A DNA stretch of 64,000 nucleotides, taken from Syncephalastrum monosporum B8922 (Eukaryota; Mucoromycota; Mucoromycetes; Mucorales; Syncephalastraceae). Below are positions 56,719 to 64,000 of this stretch, in pieces. Where the stretch lies: contig JNEN01001260.1 in assembly GCA_000697355.1 (NCBI GenBank), positions 682,001 to 746,000 of the forward strand, read 5' to 3'. The position numbers and the translations under genes are program-made. Below the pieces are notes generated by a model. The model was not told the origin of the DNA, did not search any database, and saw only the letters and a list, made by a program, of their open reading frames with translations. Every line of letters begins with the position of its first letter. Positions within the stretch are counted from its first letter, which is position 1.

Positions 56719-58516
56719 ATGCTTGCTGTCATATCAGCCCTTGCGGCCACGACCTACCTTTTCTCGGTAGCGTCGTCTGTGCTCTTCACTGCCACAGCCT
56801 TTGACAAGGACTTTACCCGAAAACTCTTTGGTGGTGCTTCCCTTGCGCGTCGCTTCCTCGGTCTCGTCGAGGTCCTCTCTTCCGCTATTTCTGAACAGCC
56901 CCTGCACCTTTTTGCCCTCAAGCTCGCAGCTTTTGTAGTAGCCACCGTCTTTGGCGCCTTCAGTAATGCCCTGTTTTTTCCTCTTTCTACAATCATTAGC
57001 CGACCTACTCATCTGCCACCGCCGTTCCGTTGTAGATTACACCCTTGCCTGCCTCTTCAAATGGATTGACATTTGCAACTGCGCCGCCCTGTTAGTCCTC
57101 TTTGCCGAGAGTCTACGAGAGAAGGAGGTATTTCGAGAGACCATCAAGGACATGACGGGCGGTGAACCCTCTGAACTCGCCGAAGACGCTCTCAGGTACT
57201 CTCCACTTAGCACTACAACGGTCACCTGGGCAACATTTCTCATGTGCGTCATAACTTGTTTAGCCTCGATTGGAGACGTATCTTGCTTCCCGTCTCAACA
57301 CCTGACAACATCGTGCTCTATCCAAACAGTAGGGAATGCTGTATCCCTCTCACGCCTTGCTCACTTTCTTTTTTTTCTGTTTAGTCCCTTATGCCACCAA
57401 TGAGGAATCCACTTTGGCTGTCGAGACCACCAAGGACTATGATCAGCCCCGCCGCATGATGCTCGATGTGTACGCCTGGTCAAAGTCTCCCAAAGATGCT
57501 GCACGTCGCCCCGTTTTGGTAAGGAAATGGTCATCGCATAAACGCCGTAGTAATGAGGCCATTCATATCATCAGGTGCATATTCATGGTGGTGCCTGGAA
57601 AATGGGCAGCAAGAATATGCTCTATCCGCATGAGAAGACCTTGATTACCGAGAATAATTGGGTAAGTGAAATAGGGTGTCCAGCATCGCACATAGCTCAC
57701 TCTCTTTCGAAATAGATTGTTGTGAACATTGGATATCGCTTGGCCCCCAAGAACGCCTACCCCACTCATCTCTGTGACGTGAAGCGTGCGCTGCGCTGGA
57801 TCAAGGCCAGCATCCCTGCTTTTGGAGGAGACCCGAACTTCATCGTCTTATCCGGTATAGATATATATACATATGCTCAAGATACGCGATCGTTGGTTTA
57901 CCCATCCATGAAAAATAGGCGATTCTGCAGGTGGCCATTTGGCCTCGATGGCCGCTTTTACGGCCAATGAACCTGAATATCAGCCTGGCTTTGAATTGGT
58001 TGATACGGCTGTGCAAGGTGTCATCACCTTCAATGGTGTCCTGGATGTCCAAAACGACCACGGCCGTGCCGTCTTCTTCAGCCGCGACATTGCCCTCCAG
58101 CCCAAAGTGGATACAGTCTTTTTGAGCAAGCATTCGCCCATAGACATCATCAAGAAAGCCAAGGAAGAGAATCACCTGGTTCCCTTCCTTATCCTGACCG
58201 GTGAACGCGATGCACTTGTAGACTGCGGTGATGCTATGCGCTTTAAGGAGACCTACGATCATGGTAAATGTAAAAACCAAGGCAGCCCTTCCATGGTACT
58301 AATATATTTTTACATTAGTTCTGGGTGAGAAGACAACGCAATGTACGCTTGTCAAGTTGCCGGTAAGTCGTTACAAAGATAAAAGGATGCCGATGCTAAG
58401 TAAGGATTCAATAGGGCGCCCACCACATCTGCCACGCATCCTGGTCCCCTCGTGGTTTGTATATATCCCGTCTCTGCCAAGTGTGGTGCCAACAGTTGTA
58501 CCAAAAGAAGAAATAG
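56719..58516 (+). CDS. HSL-family alpha/beta hydrolase (esterase/lipase) with N-terminal membrane segments
   Basis: Serine hydrolase of the hormone-sensitive-lipase-like (alpha/beta hydrolase_3) group; substrate unknown. Nine exons: 56719-56962, 57000-57195, 57264-57328, 57385-57518, 57575-57661, 57716-57854, 57919-58263, 58320-58363 and 58415-58516; 451 aa. The first ~120 residues include hydrophobic segments (LAVISALAATTYLFSVASSVLF; ICNCAALLVLFAESL), so it is probably membrane-bound. The oxyanion-hole motif HGGAW is at 217-221, the nucleophile elbow GDSAGG at 289-294 (Ser291), the Asp region near GERDALVD, and catalytic His in GAHH (~421). NIGYRLAPKNAYP is typical of the family. Junctions were chosen so that DWRRILLPVSTPDNIVLYPN and IPYATNEES stay in frame. 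Highly intron-split relative to its neighbours. Confidence 0.88.
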
Positions 58517-58654
58517 GCAACTTTTACCATTCCATTTCCATTACATACATCCAACTTTTTTGCTTGTGCTTTTTTTTTTTCATCTCCAAAACTTTGACAA
58601 GCCTTTCCTTTATTGAAAAAGAAAATGAAGAGAGAGAGAGAGACAGAAACGCGC

Positions 58655-59129
58655 TTAAGCAATGGTGACCTCAACCTCGACACCGGGTTCGATGGAGATG
58701 GAGGTGATCTGCTTGACGATCTCGGAGGGCGAGTGCAAGTCAATGAGACGCTTGTGAATCTTCATCTCGAACTTGTCAAAGGTCTCGGAACCATTACCGC
58801 AAGGCGACTTGCGGGTGGTGATACGGAGAACCTTGGTGGGGAGGCGGACGGGGCCCTTCACCTTGAGCTGCTTGTCCTTGGCACGCTGGACAAGATCGCT
58901 AGAGACTACCATTCACTGTTATTTAGCATCTGATATTCTAGCTGCCTTGCTAAACTCACCCTTCTCGAGGTTCTTGACGTTGCGCGAGGTCAAGGTGATG
59001 CGGATGCGGTGGATCCTATTTGAATAGGTCGTGGTGAGTTCATATTCGGTCTGAACGGAAGAAAAAGACTTACTTGGGCTGGACGGCCTCCTCAACACCG
59101 GGCTTCTCGTTCTTGGCGACGTAAGACAT
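58655..59129 (-). CDS. RPS20: 40S ribosomal protein S20 (uS10)
   Basis: Small-subunit head protein. Three exons (minus strand): 59129-59074, 59015-58960 and 58905-58655; 120 aa, the usual length. After a short N-terminal extension ([14 protein letters not shown]) come [58 protein letters not shown] and the C-terminal [14 protein letters not shown], all matching uS10. Both introns are 56-60 nt, lie in the N-terminal third and are typical of RP genes here. Codon use is C-biased. The 3' end is convergent with the hydrolase gene, ~140 bp between stop codons. Confidence 0.97.
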
Positions 59130-59970
59130 TTTTTTCAATTCTCTACAAATGCCATGAATGCTACAATGAGGACATTGTCCACTTCGTGAAGGCTTCGTTT
59201 TGCTCTTACCAGCGGTGACCAAGTGAAAAAAAAAGAGGAAGATTTTTGTTTTGCAAAAACCGATCTCGAATTTGATTTATTCCAAGCCACGCTCAGGAAC
59301 TCGAAGTGAAAAAAAAAAAAGTCCTACTCTCAAGATACGCATGCCGCTAAGATTGATCCATCCCTATGGATCAAGCCCGCTCTCATACACCCTGTTGTCT
59401 TAGCTGTATGATCTTTGCCAGAGCATACATAGTAGCAGATAGTGTGGCGAGGGTATGCACATTGCATCTCTATAATGGCTCTGCCTGCGTTATGAGCGTG
59501 ATAGGTCGCTATAAGAAAAATTAGTACACTGGTACGCAGAAATCGAGCAAATTAGATAAATTTGGATCCACCTACCTTTTTATATTACGTGAACTACAAT
59601 CATAACTTATAAACCAATATAGCTTTGCCTGTAACCAGGCGCACAGGGTCCACAAGTAAAGTATAAAAAAAAGGGAGGGTTGAGCAAAAGGGGGCGGATC
59701 CAAGCAGTCGAAATTGCAGTTTACGCATTTTTTATGCACACAAAAACATTTTTTTAATGTTTTCGACCTCTACATGCAGAGCAGGAATAGAGCAAGGTCA
59801 CATTCCTGACAGCTAGTGCAGCAGAAAGATGGATAGACAGACAAAAAGAGCAGGCTAGGATGCAGGATAAAGTGGACGGTGGTGGCAAAGAGAGGATGCA
59901 AGTCACAGAGCGGGAGGAGGTTTCAATAGATGGGCAGACTGCGAAAACACTTTTGCTTTACTGGAATACT
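59130..59970. other. intergenic between divergent RPS20 and eIF4E
   Basis: About 840 bp shared promoter region of two translation genes. It has T/A-rich runs (59225-59240, 59310-59320). An in-frame ATG at 59860 could extend eIF4E by 37 residues (see findings). Confidence 0.55.
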
Positions 59971-60906
59971 ATGACAGACGTTGAGACTCGTCCCGCAGCA
60001 GTTCCCGTTGAGGAGGAGAAGCCCGTTGCCGACTCCTCTGCTGGTGAATCCACCACTACCGCCGGTGCTGCTGCTGACACGCCCAATGACCAGCAACAGA
60101 ACAACAATGCCGAGGCTGAGCCAGTCACCACCGTCTTCCACGATCGCATCAACTACAATGTCAAGCACCCGCTTCACAACTCGTGGACTCTGTGGTTCGA
60201 CAACCCTGGCAAGAAGGCCAGTGTCTCGTCCTGGTCCCAGAACCTCAAGGAAATCGTCACTCTCGACACCGTCGAGGACTTTTGGGGGTAAATTTGAATT
60301 GCTCTCGCCCTTCTCCATGTTGACGCGAGGCACTGATTCCCACTCGATCGTCCCGTTTTTTGTAGTGTTTACAACAACATTGCCAAAGTGAACCACCTCG
60401 ATACCAACTCAAACTATCATTTCTTCAAAAAGGGCATCCGACCCGAGTGGGAAGACCCCGCCAACACGAACGGTGGCAAGTTCAGCATTCAATTCCCCAG
60501 AGCCAGAACAGGTGACAAGATCAACGAGTATTGGTTGAACCTCGTAAGTTGCCCCCGCTCTGTCCAGAGGTGGCATTTCCATATTCACGCCTACCTTCCA
60601 AAATAGCTCCTCGCCATGATCGGCGAGCAGTTTGAGCATGAACACGAAGTCTGCGGTGCTGTCATTTCTGTCAGAAAGGTTTTCTTCCGTGTCGCCATGT
60701 GGATCCGCAGTTCGGAACGGAATGAAAAGATTGAGAAACTTGGGTAAGAGGCACAGATGTCACACATATCTATGAGATAACTCATGGTTCCTTTACTGTT
60801 GGCCTCTAGTTACCAAATCAAGGAGTTCTTGACCATTCCTCCCAACACGCAGCTCGAGTTTACGCCCCACGGTGAAAACCAGAAGGCTCAAAAGTTCACC
60901 CTCTAA
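59971..60906 (+). CDS. translation initiation factor eIF4E (mRNA cap-binding)
   Basis: Binds the 5' m7G cap and recruits eIF4G. Four exons: 59971-60287, 60366-60543, 60607-60743 and 60810-60906; 242 aa. The N-terminal ~60 residues are Pro/Ala/Glu/Gln-rich and disordered, as in most eIF4Es. The fold starts with HPLHNSWTLWFD (cap-region Trp), then SWSQNLKEIVTLDTVEDFWGVYNNI (second cap-stacking area and eIF4G-binding VEDFWG), FFKKGIRPEWEDPAN (the other stacking Trp), WLNLLLAMIGEQF, ISVRKVFFRVAMWIR, and the C-terminal SERNEKIEKLGYQIKEFL. Introns restore the family sequence at each joint. The start at 59971 (TACTATGACAG) is preferred over the upstream ATG because fungal eIF4Es start near such an MTD/E sequence. 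Confidence 0.95.
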
Positions 60907-62072
60907 ACATCATTCTTTACGCGTGTACAAAGTCCTGTCACGAACAGAAAACATTTGAAAAATCTGATTAAAAGCTCCTTATTACTGCATTGAAACGCCT
61001 GCCTGAACGGTTCCACATATCAATGGCGAGTATGATACACGCACAAATTGGATAGCAGTCAACTTTATATAGAGCCCGGTGGTCTGTGCTTTTCTATCTG
61101 ATGTTTAGGACGTATCCTCCTTATCAGAGACGACGTGCCGGCACATGTTTCCCCTAGAAAGAGACTTTCAAATAGTATCGAGACCATACATTTAAATCCG
61201 GCACTGATAATGGTGCATAGTAACCAAGACTTTTCATATGTTGTTTCGATCTAAAACGTTACTGCCTAGCGAGCAAAATATGTGCCTCTTGACTGGCATT
61301 CTTTTGACAACTAGACCTGAAGCCTTATGTCTGATGCTATGGCGCTTATCCCAAAAATGCAATAAACTAGAAAGCGGATATACAACAAGATCGATGTATC
61401 AAGCACGGTATATGGCCACTTCTTATGCGTCTGGAAGGGCACACACGCCCAGGAGATCAGACGAACTGGCAAATTGTTTCGTCGGATGACTAACAAAGTT
61501 AGCGCCTCGACAACTCTCTTTTGCCTGCTGTCCAGGGACGTTCCCACGTTTGAGGCTCTGTAAAAGAAAGTTAAGGCGTTACACCGACGTCTCAGAACTT
61601 TGATGTGTTGATTTATGCAGTTTAAAGTAGGCACGTGTTGCGTCTTGCTTTAAAAGTCGCAACCTGGTCGGATAAATGGTATGCCATACCGGATTTAGAG
61701 ACAGAAAATGCAGGATACAGGGCCAGAGAGCAGACGGACCTGTATACAGATTGGCGAGAGCAAGAGATCCAGGTGTGGTTCGGCGAGGGTTGAGGATATT
61801 ATGTACGAACTATTGACAGCAGCAGTAAGTAGGATAGCGGACCGCCAAGCGGGCACGAAAGGACAAGTGCCCTGAAAGGAAGGTGCACAGGGAAGTCTAG
61901 AGAACCCCTCTTTATAAGGTAGTCTGTATGTATCGTAGCCAAAAGAAAGAGGAATGTCCCGGGCGAGACGGGTAGAGGATGGATGGATGGATGATACGTT
62001 GGATGGAGGGAGCCCAAAGACGGAATTCCGGACGACTCAACTCATGGTCCCCATTTCAATGACAGTTCGACA
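60907..62072. other. intergenic between eIF4E and RPS7
   Basis: About 1.17 kb. The right end carries a GGATG repeat (61977-62007) and the RPS7 leader. No other feature is supported. Confidence 0.55.
61977..62007 (+). repeat. GGATG-rich repeat upstream of RPS7
   Basis: Four GGAT units, then a second GGATGGAGG, ending ~65 bp before the RPS7 start codon. Same motif class as upstream of RPS2 and eIF3k. Confidence 0.75.
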
Positions 62073-62952
62073 ATGGCCTCGCACAAGATCACCAAGCTCG
62101 CTGGAGCTAAACAGACCAACGAATTTGAGCTCAACATTGCTCAGGCCCTTGTCGATCTTGAGAACAACGTCCCTGACCTCAAGAAGGAACTTCGCCCTCT
62201 CAACATTACCGCTGCCCAGGAGGTAATTGCTTCAGCTGAGTGTTGAATATAATATACGACGATACGCGGGACACGACGCATATGCTTATACCTTTATGCG
62301 ACTCGAAACGCTGACGCTGTCTATTCTATAAACGAAGGTCGACATTGGCTCTGGTAAGAAGGCTATCGTGATCTTTGTTCCCGTGCCTCAGCTCAAGTCG
62401 TATCGCAAGGTTCAGCAGAGGTAACGATAAAATAATATAGGCCTGGAATATGTATCATCATCGGCGCAGGCATAACTGACAACAAAACGTAAATGTAAAA
62501 TAGACTCACGCGTGAGTTGGAGAAGAAGTTCTCTGATCGCCACGTTGTGATCGTTGCCCAGCGCCGTATCTTGGCGAAGCCCAGCCGTCGCGAGGTGCTC
62601 AAGCAGCCCCGACCCATCAGCCGCACGCTGAAGGCTGTCCACGACGCTGTGCTCGAGGACCTTGTGTATCCGTCTGAGCTGGTTGGCAAGCGTATGCGTG
62701 TCAAGGTCGATGGCTCTCGCACTATCCGAGCGTAAGTACTCTTCGCATAAAAAAGTACAAATGAAACGAGCTTTGCGTAACATGCTCACTGTGTCACTCT
62801 ATTATTGTAATTTCAATATCCATAGCTTCCTCGATACCAAAGAGGCCAACGCTCTCGAGTACAAGCTCGACACCTTCTCGGCCATCTACAAGAAGCTGAC
62901 TGGAAAGACCGTCTCCTTTGAGTTCCCTGCCTACAACGACGAGCTCCTGTAA
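62073..62952 (+). CDS. RPS7: 40S ribosomal protein S7 (eS7)
   Basis: Eukaryote-specific small-subunit protein. Four exons: 62073-62222, 62338-62420, 62504-62731 and 62826-62952; 195 aa, near the usual length. The N-terminal helix region contains [15 protein letters not shown] and [12 protein letters not shown]. It is followed by [19 protein letters not shown], then [23 protein letters not shown], the basic block [21 protein letters not shown], and the C-terminal [21 protein letters not shown]. Introns in phases 0, 2 and 2 restore the frame. Codon use is C-biased. Confidence 0.97.
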
Positions 62953-63383
62953 GCTTGATTTCTCTGATACAAATATAAAAAAGTCAAAAAAAGCAAGAAA
63001 ATACGTCAAAAAAAAAGAAGAAAAAGAAACGAGGAAAAGCGGTCGTACCATCCACTCCTCATATCGTACAAGCGTGCGTGCACTAACAGAAGCGAGAAAC
63101 AAAGAAGAAAGAGTTGCATCACGGGCATCTTCTGTTGCATTTGTGTCACGGCGAGGGAAAAAAAAGTTGGCACACTTTTTTTCCTGGTGCATGCTTACTT
63201 GCGTGCTTGCTTTCTTTCGACCTCTCTTTACTCTTTCTTTCTTTCTTTCCTTCTCTCTCTCTCGCGCTACCTTTGACGTGCCTGTGTTTCACTTGTCTAT
63301 TTGAGTTGATTCCACTATTTCTTTATCGGACCAGAAAATCAAAGGCATCATAACGACAACAAACGCAAAATACCCAACTCGCC
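62953..63383. other. intergenic, RPS7 3' end and next promoter
   Basis: About 430 bp, A-rich directly after RPS7 and CT-rich (63226-63266) before the next start codon. No gene. Confidence 0.6.
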
Positions 63384-64000
63384 ATGCAGAGCGCGTTTGC
63401 ACCAATGAAGCCATTGGGCTATCCATCGCTCGATCTTGTGCATTCTCAATCGAAGAATGTTTACAAAGAATTGGGTGACATTCGCAAGAGGCTGCAAAAA
63501 GAAACGGGTTTTGGACTCGTCTTGAAACCGTACGACCACTCGGGCAAACGGTCGAGGGTAAATTGATGCACCTTTCCGGGAAGCACTGGAAAACCAAAAA
63601 AAAAAAAAAAAAAACCGTACGTGTTTATCTGACTTGTGGACATAGACACGCTCGGGTAACCTATCCAGCCAGAGCAGCAACAGTAGTAAAGGCAGCATTT
63701 GCAGCAATGGCAGCGGCAACAATAACAGTAACAGTAACCAGAGTAACAATAATAATACTGGCTGCAGCAATAGCCAACAGACACCCAAGAACGGCCAGTT
63801 CACCATCACGTTTGCCTCCCATTCAGCACCGCGCAGCAGACAGCAAAACAAGCACGAGCCATCGCCGTCGTCTTCAACCGCCACGATGATGGATACAGAC
63901 CCAGCTTCAGGAACAGAAGTCCAGCGCGATATCGGACTGGACGCAGGGTGGAACATTGATGGTATGGGTGAATACGGTCACCTCGTGAAACCTCTCCATC
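63384..64000 (+). CDS. Asn/Ser-rich protein, partial (runs off the window)
   Basis: Incomplete gene, no family recognised. Exon 1 is 63384-63557 (58 codons, MQSAFAPMKPLGYPSLDLVHSQ...), with a helical, charged segment KNVYKELGDIRKRLQKE. The 88-nt intron 63558-63645 contains a long A run and ends in CATAG. Exon 2 starts at 63646 and is open to the last base. It begins with a Ser/Asn/Gly/Gln-rich stretch built from AAC/AGT/AGC repeats (63670-63785), then a more complex sequence (GQFTITFASHSAPRS) and an acidic/Gly segment at the edge (IGLDAGWNIDGMGEYG). The Asn-rich run resembles disordered regions of fungal transcription or RNA regulators, but no function can be assigned without the rest. Confidence 0.6.

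Noticed and set aside
63461..63784. Cys/Tyr-rich minus-strand frame resembling a metal-binding protein
   Set aside because: Exact antisense of AAC/AGT/AGC repeats in the partial Asn/Ser-rich gene; the Cys-Tyr pattern is a by-product.

Overview
The window is nuclear DNA from a filamentous fungus, most likely a zygomycete of the Mucoromycota (probably Mucorales). The evidence is compact eukaryotic genes with many short GT-AG introns (about 45-100 nt), fungal family versions throughout (inositol hexakisphosphate kinase, PI synthase, IML2/TTC39, Lte1/Cdc25-type RasGEF, class III chitinase), genes that budding yeast lacks but early-diverging fungi keep (eIF3k, FHIP/RAI16-like, PWWP protein), and a decayed DIRS-type tyrosine-recombinase retrotransposon. 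The assignment below phylum is inference.

Layout. 1-9.4 kb: an amino-acid permease (-) and a large RasGEF (+). 10-14.4 kb: ribosomal protein uS5/RPS2, a small Cys-tailed metallothionein-like gene (-) facing a 38-bp palindrome, and two EF-hand genes in tandem. 15.4-19.9 kb: mitochondrial ATP synthase delta (-), a CofD/UPF0052 protein (+) and a single-pass membrane protein (-). 20.9-23.5 kb: a GC-rich, frame-broken DIRS relic bounded by perfect 27-bp inverted repeats, followed by AT-rich gene-poor DNA to 24.9 kb. 24.9-32.7 kb: an acidic Ser-rich protein (-) sharing a short divergent promoter with a 51-aa membrane protein (+), then IML2-like and FHIP-like genes. 33.3-41.6 kb: sulfotransferase-like, GH18 chitinase, low-complexity protein, UFD1, a rhodanese protein with an apparent 1-nt frameshift, and a small membrane protein (-). 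43.4-49.7 kb: PWWP/TFIIS-N-like protein, glycerate kinase with a membrane tail and PI synthase (all -). 51-58.5 kb: IP6 kinase (+), eIF3k (-), DGAT2 (-) and an HSL-type alpha/beta hydrolase (+). 58.6-64 kb: RPS20 (-), eIF4E (+), RPS7 (+) and a partial Asn/Ser-rich gene running off the end.

Most genes are unrelated housekeeping functions and there is no obvious secondary-metabolite or defence cluster. Loose themes are translation (RPS2, RPS20, RPS7, eIF3k, eIF4E) and inositol/lipid metabolism (PI synthase, IP6K, DGAT2, lipase-like hydrolase). Exon models were built by hand from GT-AG (twice GC-AG) sites. For every complete model except the frameshifted rhodanese gene, the spliced length is a multiple of three with no internal stop. 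No transcript or database evidence was available. Feature spans run from start codon to stop codon and include introns; exon limits are in the evidence text.
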